From contig OZ244987.1 of the NCBI GenBank assembly GCA_965223105.1, positions 4,340,001 through 4,404,000 on the forward strand: 64,000 nt of DNA, given 5' to 3'. The notes beneath the pieces were generated by a model, which was not told the DNA's origin, ran no database searches, and saw only the letters and a list, made by a program, of their open reading frames with translations. The stretch comes from JABDMH01 sp965223105 (GTDB lineage Bacteria > Bacteroidota > Bacteroidia > Chitinophagales > Saprospiraceae). The first letter of the stretch is position 1; every line of letters begins with the position of its first letter. Below are positions 34,598 to 42,625 of this stretch, one piece after another. Both the position numbers and the translations under genes were made by a program.

Positions 34598-35005
34598 CTA
34601 CCGATTTTCCTTCCGCCACACCACCTTGAGTCCTGACCAGATTGCACTAACGGCACAGACTTTTACGTCGACCAAACCCAGGGCAATCGCAGTGTCTCTG
34701 ATTACGTCTTCAGTGACATCTGTGGGTATCTTAGAACTCTTCTTATACCAGGAAACCCAAATCATACCGTTTGGCTTGATTTGATCCTTAAAGGTGAGTA
34801 TTGCCTGCTCAACCTCTTCCGCTGACCTGGTGAAGACATGCACACCATCCAATTGAACATTAGAATCGCTAAACTCCACGCCCTCAACCGGTCCTAGCAA
34901 GTCATGGTATCCGTCCGGATATGAGACTATTTTCCACAGCGTTCCAGGCTTCATGCCCAGCTTTTGAAACAGTGGCCTCCCTGAATATCCTGGTGTTTTG
35001 TCCAT
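34598..35005 (-). CDS. DUF3052 family protein
   Basis: A 135-residue protein with GYSGRPLFQKLGMKPGTLW at the N-terminus and WVSWYKKSSKIPTDVTEDV, LVDVKVCAVSAIWSGLKVV at the C-terminus. This is the usual pattern of DUF3052, a family of unknown function common in soil and marine bacteria. No catalytic residue is obvious. It lies 9 bp from the DUF3810 gene on the same strand, so they are likely co-transcribed. Confidence 0.8.
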   Translation of the reverse strand: MDKTPGYSGRPLFQKLGMKPGTLWKIVSYPDGYHDLLGPVEGVEFSDSNVQLDGVHVFTRSAEEVEQAILTFKDQIKPNGMIWVSWYKKSSKIPTDVTEDVIRDTAIALGLVDVKVCAVSAIWSGLKVVWRKENR

Positions 35006-35013
35006 TGAATTGG

Positions 35014-36114
35014 CTATTCAATCAATCGATAATCTTCTTTTCGCCACTGCATCACATAGTTGACCACCTTTCCATAATTGGCCATGCCATCATGCATGTG
35101 ATTGGTTCGAAGGTATGCATCGTAGAAGGCATCCCGAGCTTTAGGCATGATATCGGGGTACTTATGGACTGTCTTATCAATTTCCTCAAGGTCCAGCTTT
35201 ACTTTCTCAGGAAGATGGGCCAAATACTGCTTGAATTCGTCTGGTGCCAATCGACGAAAATTACCTCTGACATATCTCCAATAAGCCAACTCTCCTGAGT
35301 ATCTGATCAGCGGATCATCTGAATTGCGACAAGTTACATAGGCCAAAAAATTACAATCACCTTCTCCTCCCACGCCCATACCGTGGAAAAATTCATGAGC
35401 CATGATGAAAGGCTTTTGTAGGGGATGCAATCCAATGTCAATATTGCACTCACCAGAAAACGGATTATAAAATCCTGCCGTACTTAATCTAAGAAGGATT
35501 CCTGGTGGTTTTAACTGCCTGCATTTGATCCTTCCCAGCACCGTGTATCTTAGACCCGATGCTATGTCAGCCGTTTCCTCTCGAAGACGCCTTTCCATAG
35601 TGCTAAAATCAAAGGAATCAAGTCTTTGATCAATGTCGTGATCATAGTGACTGCGAATCTGAGCTAGGCTTTGTAAGACTATCTTACTCTCATCGACAAA
35701 GGCGGCCTTGGTAATTGCCTCTGGTGACCATGGCAAACGATCCATTAGGCTAATGCGATCGTAGTTAAAACCCCAGAGCCAATAGAAAGCAAAGATCACC
35801 CAACCAGCAATGTTGGTCAAATGGAGGATATTGAGAAAGTAGGTGGACAGCCGGAGCCAATCCTGGCGAAATACTTGCATGGCAAACCTCAAAATACCTA
35901 GGAGAACCAGGCCGAAAATAACGTAGGTAAAAGCAAAAGGCAATAATCCGATTGAAAAGTCTAAGACTGTGCGTACAAGTTGGAAAAGGCCATGTCCATA
36001 AACGGCCTCAATCATGGAAGGTGGCACGTACCAATGAATGGCCAGCGTAAGCAACCCCAATAGTATACCAAATCCTCTCAGTCTTCTTCTTAACCTTCGA
36101 CGAATGTAAGCCAT
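35014..36114 (-). CDS. DUF3810 membrane protein with HExxH motif
   Basis: A 366-residue protein starting at MAYIRRRLRRRLR (ATG at 36114; a codon 18 bp upstream is an alternative). Three hydrophobic segments occupy about 16-130 (GILLGLLTLAIHWYV, FAFTYVIFGLVLLGILRF, AGWVIFAFYWLWGFNYDR). The soluble part has AHEFFHGMGVGGEGDCNFLA, a zinc-metalloprotease-type HEFFH motif followed by a Glu, as in DUF3810. Members are predicted membrane metallopeptidases of Bacteroidota with no known substrate. It is divergent from thioredoxin. Confidence 0.82.
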   Translation of the reverse strand: MAYIRRRLRRRLRGFGILLGLLTLAIHWYVPPSMIEAVYGHGLFQLVRTVLDFSIGLLPFAFTYVIFGLVLLGILRFAMQVFRQDWLRLSTYFLNILHLTNIAGWVIFAFYWLWGFNYDRISLMDRLPWSPEAITKAAFVDESKIVLQSLAQIRSHYDHDIDQRLDSFDFSTMERRLREETADIASGLRYTVLGRIKCRQLKPPGILLRLSTAGFYNPFSGECNIDIGLHPLQKPFIMAHEFFHGMGVGGEGDCNFLAYVTCRNSDDPLIRYSGELAYWRYVRGNFRRLAPDEFKQYLAHLPEKVKLDLEEIDKTVHKYPDIMPKARDAFYDAYLRTNHMHDGMANYGKVVNYVMQWRKEDYRLIE

Positions 36115-36220
36115 AAGACAAATATTCTCCACCTGTTGAACTACTGAGCCGGAGGAGATGTTACTTTCTTGTGTTTGCAGAAAAGCGGCAGATAAATAGA
36201 GGTAAGCGCATATTATCTGC

Positions 36221-36228
36221 TATTTTTG
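36221..36228 (+). promoter_or_regulatory. Putative promoter box TATTTTTG for trxA
   Basis: TATTTTTGC is an exact TAnnTTTG match, 36 bp upstream of the trxA ATG. No clear TTG lies at the -33 position, so only the -7 element is supported. Confidence 0.45.
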
Positions 36229-36263
36229 CAAATCTTTTGATCACTAAGTAAAATTAATAGAAA

Positions 36264-36581
36264 ATGGCATTTGAATTCACAGATGCAAACTTTCAGGAAA
36301 CGGTTTTAGACAAAGAAGGTTTGGCTGTTATAGATTTTTGGGCAGAATGGTGTGGACCCTGCCGGCTGGTGGGCCCCATCATTGAAGAGCTTTCTGAGGA
36401 CTTCAATGGAAAAGCATTGGTCGGAAAAGTCAATGTTGATGAGCATCCTGAGGTCTCGATGAAGTATGGAGTCAGGAGCATTCCTACAATTCTCTTTATT
36501 AAGGATGGAGAAGTTGTACACAAGCATGTAGGTACAGCTACTAAGCAAGCATTGTCTGAAAAGATTGAAGCCCATCTGTAA
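36264..36581 (+). CDS. trxA: Thioredoxin
   Basis: A 105-residue protein with the classical active site WAEWCGPC (Cys30, Cys33), the cis-proline region SIPTILF, and the KVNVDEHPEVSMKYGVRS loop. It reduces protein disulfides using electrons from thioredoxin reductase. The gene is followed by a strong intrinsic terminator at 36607-36641. Confidence 0.96.
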   Translation: MAFEFTDANFQETVLDKEGLAVIDFWAEWCGPCRLVGPIIEELSEDFNGKALVGKVNVDEHPEVSMKYGVRSIPTILFIKDGEVVHKHVGTATKQALSEKIEAHL

Positions 36582-36606
36582 TTTTTTTATTTCTTAAAGA
36601 AATGCT

Positions 36607-36646
36607 AAGGCTCTTATCCACGTTTGGATAAGAGCCTTTACTTTTA
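36607..36646 (+). terminator. Intrinsic terminator after trxA
   Basis: The 14-bp stem AAGGCTCTTATCCA (36607-36620) pairs perfectly with TGGATAAGAGCCTT (36625-36638) around CGTT, followed by TACTTTT. The DUF58 gene starts at 36650, so its transcript must start downstream or read through. Confidence 0.9.
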
Positions 36647-36649
36647 GGT

Positions 36650-37576
36650 ATGAGTTTTATTGAACAATATCATATAAAAGACTTACAAAACCTGGAATTG
36701 ATTGCCCGTCAGGTGGTTGAAGGATTTATCATTGGTCTACACAAGAGTCCCTTCCATGGTTTCTCCGTTGAATTTGCTGAGCATCGTCTATACAACCAGG
36801 GGGAGTCTACCAAGAACATCGATTGGAAGGTTTACGCCAGGACGGATAAAATGTTCAGCAAGCGCTTTGAAGAGGAAACCAATCTCCGGTGTCATATCAT
36901 CATGGACATCTCTTCATCCATGTATTTTCCCGAGCTGGATGGATCAGATCGAGGGCCCCTCAACAAAATCAAATGGTCAACCTTAGCGGCGGCCTCGTTG
37001 ATGCTCTTGCTAAAAAAACAAAGAGATGCTTTCGGGCTCAGTATTTTCGACGACGATGTGAAACTTCTTACTCCAGCCAGAAGCAGTACTTCACATTACA
37101 AGCTCCTATTGACTCACCTTGAGCAGGCGATCAAGGAAGCTGAGCAAAACAAGGGCACCCGAGCTGCATATGCCCTGCATCAAATAGCTGACAGCATCCA
37201 CAAACGTAGCTTGGTGGTCATCTTCAGCGATATGTTTGACCGGGTGGAGGAGCCAGATCACCTCTTTGCCGCCTTGCAACACCTTAAACACAATAAGCAT
37301 GAGGTCTTACTCTTCCATGTCGTCGATAAAGCAAAAGAGCTTGATTTTAATTTTGAAAACCGGCCATATCTTTTTATCGATGTTGAGTCCGGTGAAAGAG
37401 TCAAAGTACAACCCCATGATGTGAAAGAGACTTATACCAGGAGGCTTCAACTATTTAAAGAGGAGCTGAAGCTAAAATGTCTGCAGTACAAAATTGACCT
37501 TGTTGAAGCAGATATAGCCGATGATTTTAGGCCCGTACTGCAATCTTATCTGGTGAAGAGAAGTCGCATGCATTGA
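36650..37576 (+). CDS. DUF58 domain protein with VWA-like MIDAS
   Basis: A 308-residue protein. STKNIDWKVYARTDKMFSKR is the DUF58 signature, and HIIMDISSSMYF holds a DxSxS metal site. Such proteins are often encoded with MoxR ATPases and Bat-type membrane proteins in systems for maturation or stress tolerance; no MoxR gene is in this window. The VWA membrane protein at 17378 is a possible distant partner, by inference only. The gene begins 4 bp after the trxA terminator. Confidence 0.87.
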   Translation: MSFIEQYHIKDLQNLELIARQVVEGFIIGLHKSPFHGFSVEFAEHRLYNQGESTKNIDWKVYARTDKMFSKRFEEETNLRCHIIMDISSSMYFPELDGSDRGPLNKIKWSTLAAASLMLLLKKQRDAFGLSIFDDDVKLLTPARSSTSHYKLLLTHLEQAIKEAEQNKGTRAAYALHQIADSIHKRSLVVIFSDMFDRVEEPDHLFAALQHLKHNKHEVLLFHVVDKAKELDFNFENRPYLFIDVESGERVKVQPHDVKETYTRRLQLFKEELKLKCLQYKIDLVEADIADDFRPVLQSYLVKRSRMH

Positions 37577-37589
37577 GTTCATCAGACTC

Positions 37590-38396
37590 TTGATGAAGAA
37601 AGTTCTACTTGCACTCATTAGATATTGGGGGTTTAGCGACTCCTTGGACAAATGGAGGATGTATTGGCAAAAACTGGCCAATGCCAGAAAAAACCGAACT
37701 TTTTGTGTCGAACACCCAGATGTGAAGCTGCCTCCCGATTCCATTCTATATGAAACTTTTCGTCTTGATTATGCCAAGTATTACCATGGAGGTGCTGAAG
37801 TGGCCAAATGGCTGATTGGTCATTTTAGGGCCTACCGTGCCATGGAGAATCTGACTATACTCGACTGGGGCTGTGGTCCGGGAAGAGTTGTCAGGCATTT
37901 GCCTTCCTTACTACCTTCAGACTGTAAGATCCATGGATGTGATTTCAATACTGGTACCATCCAATGGTGTCGTCATTACATACCGCTGGTCAATTTTTCC
38001 AGCCACGGGCTGTCTCCACCAACCTCCTACCCTGCCTCAAAATTTGACCTGATCTACGGCATTTCAGTACTCACACACCTTTCATTAAATCAGCATCATC
38101 TTTGGCTGCGCGAACTCCACCGTCTCAGTAGAGCCGGAGCCCTGGTCCTGTTAACGACTCAGGGTGAAGCCTTTATGACTAAGCTCACTAAGGCCGAAAG
38201 ACATTCCTTCCAAAATGGCGAGCTAGTGACCCGGTCTGGAGGAGCAGAAGGAAGAAGAACCTACAGTGCATTTCACCCTCCGGATCTGATTTATCAACTC
38301 TGCGGAGGTGATTTTAAGATTGTGGAACATAAACCCGGCAGACGAGATGGAGCCTTGATCGAGCAGGACGTTTGGATACTTCAGAAAAGAGATTGA
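37590..38396 (+). CDS. Class I SAM-dependent methyltransferase
   Basis: A 268-residue protein with the motif LTILDWGCGPGRVVRHLPSL (motif I) and GCDFNTGTI (motif II, acidic end). The class I fold is clear; the substrate is not. KFDLIYGISVLTHLSLNQH and SRAGALVLLTTQGEAF follow the normal order. It starts 13 bp after the DUF58 gene and the PPK2 gene follows 47 bp later, so they are likely one transcript with no obvious functional link. Confidence 0.8.
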   Translation: MMKKVLLALIRYWGFSDSLDKWRMYWQKLANARKNRTFCVEHPDVKLPPDSILYETFRLDYAKYYHGGAEVAKWLIGHFRAYRAMENLTILDWGCGPGRVVRHLPSLLPSDCKIHGCDFNTGTIQWCRHYIPLVNFSSHGLSPPTSYPASKFDLIYGISVLTHLSLNQHHLWLRELHRLSRAGALVLLTTQGEAFMTKLTKAERHSFQNGELVTRSGGAEGRRTYSAFHPPDLIYQLCGGDFKIVEHKPGRRDGALIEQDVWILQKRD

Positions 38397-38443
38397 AATC
38401 ACAAAACCTTATATTGGGTTATAGAAAAGTTCATGTAAACAAT

Positions 38444-39187
38444 ATGACTAAACTATCCGAAGTCACGAGCGATGCACCACCGGGACACAACAAGAAAGAC
38501 TGTGTGGCCAAGAGAAAAGTAATGAGCCGTCAACTGGCTGATTATCAGCACACCATGTATGCTGAAGGGAAAAGAAGTGTCTTAGTGATCTTTCAGGGAA
38601 TGGATGCCAGCGGCAAGGATGGAGCCACCCGGAAGGTCTTTAGGTATTGTAGTCCTACCGGGGTTTGGGCCATTCCGTTTAAGAAACCCTCTGACGAAGA
38701 ATTTGACCATGACTTTCTGTGGCGAATTCACCAACATGCGCCAAGAAAGGGTCATATCCAGATCTTTAACCGCTCCCACTATGAAGATGTACTGATTCAA
38801 CGAGTTCATGGCTGGATTGACCAAGACCGGGTAAATAAGCGTATGGAGGCAATCAACGACTTCGAGCAACTGCTGCAATTTGACAACAATACCACCATCA
38901 TCAAATTTTACATGCACCTCTCTCAAGAACGCCAACGTGAAAAACTTCAGGAGCGAATTGATAATCCCTCAAAGAATTGGAAACACAACCCAGGAGACTG
39001 GGAAGAAGCCAAATTATGGGATCAATACATGGCGGCTTATGAAGATGTGATCAACAAGAGTACAGTACCGTGGTTTATCGTACCTGCCGACCGGAGATGG
39101 TATCGCGACTACTTCGTAGCCAAAACCATGCTCGATATCATGAGTACCTTCGACATGCAACTTCCCACCTTAGAAGCTTCAACCTGA
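38444..39187 (+). CDS. Polyphosphate kinase 2 family protein
   Basis: A 247-residue PPK2 protein. Walker A is FQGMDASGKDGATRKVF; the catalytic/lid region is HIQIFNRSHYEDVLIQRVHG. Length and one-domain layout fit the PPK2 class that moves phosphate from polyphosphate to nucleoside mono- or diphosphates; the precise nucleotide preference is not readable. The start is the ATG of MTKLSEVTSDAPPG at 38444; an upstream TTG is less likely. Confidence 0.87.
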   Translation: MTKLSEVTSDAPPGHNKKDCVAKRKVMSRQLADYQHTMYAEGKRSVLVIFQGMDASGKDGATRKVFRYCSPTGVWAIPFKKPSDEEFDHDFLWRIHQHAPRKGHIQIFNRSHYEDVLIQRVHGWIDQDRVNKRMEAINDFEQLLQFDNNTTIIKFYMHLSQERQREKLQERIDNPSKNWKHNPGDWEEAKLWDQYMAAYEDVINKSTVPWFIVPADRRWYRDYFVAKTMLDIMSTFDMQLPTLEAST

Positions 39188-39195
39188 TAAATCCC

Positions 39196-39594
39196 TTGGA
39201 AAGCGTACGAGTAGACAAATGGCTTTGGAGTGTCAGGATATTTAAGTCAAGGTCCCTAGCTACCAGTATGTGTAAGGCCAGCAAAGTAAAGGTCAACCAA
39301 GAGAGGGCAAAACCCTCCCAATTGGTTAGAATAAATGACATTGTCCAAGTCAACAAGAATGGCTTTCATTACATTTTTAAAGTCACCAAAATCCTGGCAA
39401 AGAGAGTTTCTGCCACTTTGGCGGCAGATGCTTACCAAGACCTAACCCCGGCTGAAGAGCTCAATAAATATGAAAATTGGTATATCGGCAAGTCGTCGCC
39501 AGAAAAACGAGAGAAAGGTATGGGTCGGCCGACTAAGCGTGAGCGAAGGGATTTAGAATCTTTCAAGGAATATTACTTTGACGATGAAAGCTGA
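39196..39594 (+). CDS. S4-domain RNA-binding protein (Hsp15-like)
   Basis: About 132 residues if read from the TTG of LESVRVDKWLWSVRIFKSRS. No ATG is available before this conserved block, so the start is the TTG at 39196, 9 bp after the PPK2 stop, or less likely a codon inside PPK2. SVRVDKWLWSVRIFKSRSLA is the S4 motif of the ribosome-associated Hsp15/RqcP-like family. The tail RPTKRERRDLESFKEYYFD is also typical. It probably binds 23S rRNA or tRNA in stalled-ribosome rescue. Confidence 0.82.
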   Translation: MESVRVDKWLWSVRIFKSRSLATSMCKASKVKVNQERAKPSQLVRINDIVQVNKNGFHYIFKVTKILAKRVSATLAADAYQDLTPAEELNKYENWYIGKSSPEKREKGMGRPTKRERRDLESFKEYYFDDES

Positions 39595-39675
39595 TCACAG
39601 ATCTGTAATGATTTTAATTTTTTCGTCAAACCCATGGAAACCTTTACCTTACTTGCCTAAACTCTACGAACTGAC

Positions 39676-41280
39676 ATGAAAAATCGCTACTTACTGCTGG
39701 CATTTACTGTGGTGCTTCCCATCGCCGTTTTTGCTCAAGAGCAGGGACTGGATGAGAAAATTGATGCAGCTTTTGGCAATGCTACTGGCTGGTTTGTGAA
39801 TTTGATCTTTTATCAAATTCCGATCACTGATGAGATTCGTGTGTTTTGGGTACTGTTTCCACTAATTCTGGGTGCCCTTTACTTCACGATTTATTTCAAA
39901 TTGATCAATTTTCGTGGATTTTTCACTTCGGTAAATATAGTACGGGGTAAATATGACCACCTTGAAGGCAGAGTCGATCATCAAGTTGATGTTGCCGAAA
40001 CCGTTTTTACCGATGACGGCGACAATCCGGATACCATCAGAGTTGAGGGTCATACTGGAGAGGTCAGTCACTTCCAGGCGCTTACTGCAGCGCTTTCTGC
40101 CACGGTAGGTCTCGGAAATATTGCAGGAGTAGCCATTGCGGTATCCATTGGTGGTGCCGGGGCGACCTTCTGGATGATCATCGCCGGCTTTTTAGGTATG
40201 GCCTCAAAATTTGTGGAGTGTACCCTCGGTGTAAAATATCGAGATATTGAGGATGATGGAACCGTTTATGGGGGTCCAATGTACTATCTCCGTAAGGGTT
40301 TAAAAAATAAAGGTTGGGAGAACCTGGGTAAGGTCTTGGCCGTACTCTTCGCCGTCTTCTGTATCGGGGGTTCCTTTGGGGGAGGTAATATGTTTCAAGT
40401 AAATCAAGCCTTTCAGTTGCTGGAGAATGTAACTGGCGGCGAAGCCTCATTCTGGCATCAGAAGGGTTGGCTATTTGGTATAGTCATGGCCATTCTGGTT
40501 GGCATCGTAATCATTGGTGGAATAAAGAGCATTGCCAGGGTCACCGATAAGATCGTGCCTTTCATGGTTGTAATCTACGTGGTGGCATCCCTCTTTGTGT
40601 TGTTTGCAAACTTCAGTATGATTGGTAATGCATTTGCTGCCATCATTGAAGGTGCCTTGACCGGTGCTGGAGTTGCTGGGGGTGCTATGGGGGTTTTGGT
40701 TCAAGGATTTAGACGTGCTGCCTTTTCCAATGAGGCAGGGATTGGTTCAGCTTCGATCGCACACTCTGCAGTGAAAACTCGATATGCAGCTTCTGAAGGG
40801 ATGGTAGCTCTGCTCGAACCATTTATTGATACTGTGGTGGTCTGTACAATGACCGCTTTGGTATTGATTATTACCGGCAATGTAAATCCGGACAATGCAA
40901 CGCTAAATGATGCGCAGGCTATTCTACTGACTTCCAGTGCTTTCGAGTCGGCTATCTCCTGGTTCCCCTACGTCTTGGCCATTGCCGTCCTTTGCTTCGC
41001 TTTCAGTACAATGATTTCATGGTCGTATTATGGATTCCAGGCCTGGTCCTTCCTATTCGGTCGGACGAAGAGGACTGAGTATACCTATAAGATCATTTTT
41101 TGTCTGTTTGTCATTATAGGTGCCGCAGCAAGCCTGGGATCAGTCATTGGGTTTTCAGATGCCATGATTTTCGCCATGATGGTGCCTAATATGATTGGAC
41201 TGGTCATTCTGGTACCGCGGGTGAAAGAGGAAATCGACAAGTATATGGCGGCCATAAAAAACGCGATTGCCACCACCTAA
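39676..41280 (+). CDS. Alanine/glycine:cation symporter (AGCS family)
   Basis: A 534-residue transporter. The signal-like start MKNRYLLLAFTVVLPIAVFA precedes a Bacteroidota-specific extension, then the AGCS core: ATVGLGNIAGVAIAVSIGGAG, GGPMYYLRKGLK, RAAFSNEAGIGSASIAHSAV and AFSTMISWSYYGFQAWSFLFG. These proteins take up alanine, glycine or related small amino acids with sodium. About ten membrane helices can be traced. The gene is followed directly by folK, whose TTG/ATG start lies right after its stop. Confidence 0.92.
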   Translation: MKNRYLLLAFTVVLPIAVFAQEQGLDEKIDAAFGNATGWFVNLIFYQIPITDEIRVFWVLFPLILGALYFTIYFKLINFRGFFTSVNIVRGKYDHLEGRVDHQVDVAETVFTDDGDNPDTIRVEGHTGEVSHFQALTAALSATVGLGNIAGVAIAVSIGGAGATFWMIIAGFLGMASKFVECTLGVKYRDIEDDGTVYGGPMYYLRKGLKNKGWENLGKVLAVLFAVFCIGGSFGGGNMFQVNQAFQLLENVTGGEASFWHQKGWLFGIVMAILVGIVIIGGIKSIARVTDKIVPFMVVIYVVASLFVLFANFSMIGNAFAAIIEGALTGAGVAGGAMGVLVQGFRRAAFSNEAGIGSASIAHSAVKTRYAASEGMVALLEPFIDTVVVCTMTALVLIITGNVNPDNATLNDAQAILLTSSAFESAISWFPYVLAIAVLCFAFSTMISWSYYGFQAWSFLFGRTKRTEYTYKIIFCLFVIIGAAASLGSVIGFSDAMIFAMMVPNMIGLVILVPRVKEEIDKYMAAIKNAIATT

Positions 41281-41295
41281 TTGCCCAATGGTGAA

Positions 41296-41844
41296 ATGGC
41301 AAACTCCAAAACCAAGGGGTTTGTTCATCATTCACCTGAAAAGATCAGCGTGAGAGAAGCAGAAAGCTATTTGTTATTGGGCTCCAATGTCGGCAATCGA
41401 TACCAGCATTTACAGTCTGCTCTTCGACTTCTTCGCTCGTTGGGAAAAATCATCAGAAAGTCTCATATCTATCTGACTAAATCCTGGGGAGAAAAGAGTC
41501 AACGTGACCATTATAACCAGGCGATACACCTCTCTACCAATCTACCTCCAAATGATTTGATGCACGCCCTGCTTAAAATCGAAAACCAACTGGGTAGAGA
41601 ACGAATCCACACCTATGGACCAAGGACCATTGATGTGGATATATTACTTTATGACCAGGAGCTGCACCAGACTGATTTTCTTACCCTTCCACACCCACAA
41701 CTCCACCTGAGAAACTTTGCCCTTATTCCGTTGATGGAACTGGCTGCCGAACTAGCCCATCCACGATACGGCAAAACAATTGAAGAGTTGTATTTTGAGT
41801 GCGAGGACAGCCTAGACGTATTAATGCTTGAAAATGATGGATGA
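41296..41844 (+). CDS. folK: 2-amino-4-hydroxy-6-hydroxymethyldihydropteridine diphosphokinase FolK
   Basis: A 182-residue enzyme with SYLLLGSNVGNRYQHLQSAL, the RERIHTYGPRTIDVDILLYD core and LPHPQLHLRNFALIPLMELA. FolK transfers pyrophosphate from ATP to the pterin in folate synthesis. An ATG at 41296 is the usual start choice; a TTG follows the symporter stop at once at 41281. The last codons overlap the start of the deoxynucleoside kinase gene. Confidence 0.92.
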   Translation: MANSKTKGFVHHSPEKISVREAESYLLLGSNVGNRYQHLQSALRLLRSLGKIIRKSHIYLTKSWGEKSQRDHYNQAIHLSTNLPPNDLMHALLKIENQLGRERIHTYGPRTIDVDILLYDQELHQTDFLTLPHPQLHLRNFALIPLMELAAELAHPRYGKTIEELYFECEDSLDVLMLENDG

Positions 41845-42490
41845 ATACCCCATACCCTACCGTTATGTCTGTATCGAAGGCAACATCGGAGCGGGAAAAA
41901 CATCCCTTTGCACGCGACTGGCCAAGCGTTTTGATGGCAAATTGATCCTCGAACAGTTTACAGACAATCCCTTCCTTCCTTTTTTTTATGCCGATCCAAA
42001 AAGATACGCCTTCCCCGTGGAGATCTTTTTTATGACAGAGCGACACAAGCAGATGCAAAAGCATATTCTGACGCACGATTTGTTTGCGAAACACATTTTT
42101 TCCGACTATTTTTTTACCAAAACACTCCTGTTTGCAAAAAACAACCTGAGTCCCGAAGAATTTCGAATCTTTCAACACCTATTCCAGCAATTGGAAAATC
42201 CTTTCCCTTATCCAGATCTGCTGGTGTATCTTCATAGATCTACCAAAAAATTACAAGAACTGATTTCCGAAAGGGGCAGAGACATGGAGAGTCCAATTAC
42301 TTCCGATTACCTTCAAACCATTCAGGATGCTTACTTTGAATATTTCAGAAGTGAAACAGGATTCCCAATCCTGATTATCGATGTTGAAGAAATGGACTTC
42401 ATCAAGAAAAAAGAGGACCTTGACGAGATCGTCACGCTAATGACAAAGAAATACAATCCCGGTGTTCATCGAGTCAGCATAAGCGGCTGA
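41834..42490 (+). CDS. Deoxynucleoside kinase family protein
   Basis: A 218-residue kinase with P-loop CIEGNIGAGKTSLCTRLAKR, the SISERGRDMES-like region (ELISERGRDMESPI) containing conserved Arg residues of the lid, and KHIFSDYFFTKTLLFAK for the nucleoside site. It belongs to the dNK/dGK family that phosphorylates deoxynucleosides. The start is the ATG at 41834 (MMDEYPIPY); it overlaps folK by 11 bp and is likely translationally coupled. Confidence 0.88.
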   Translation: MMDEYPIPYRYVCIEGNIGAGKTSLCTRLAKRFDGKLILEQFTDNPFLPFFYADPKRYAFPVEIFFMTERHKQMQKHILTHDLFAKHIFSDYFFTKTLLFAKNNLSPEEFRIFQHLFQQLENPFPYPDLLVYLHRSTKKLQELISERGRDMESPITSDYLQTIQDAYFEYFRSETGFPILIIDVEEMDFIKKKEDLDEIVTLMTKKYNPGVHRVSISG

Positions 42491-42625
42491 GATCCTGATG
42501 TTGGTCTACCTGAAGCTACCCTTGATCTAAATGCAAGACTCCCGGACAAAGAATTGTAATCAATTCGGTTGAAAATGAGTTATTATGGTTGATCTTTGTC
42601 TTACAAAACGAAAAAGTTAAAAAGC

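Noticed and set aside
42596..42625. Upstream TTG start for SppA
   Set aside because: It would add ten basic residues in front of the signal anchor. The ATG at 42626 gives the usual N-terminus.
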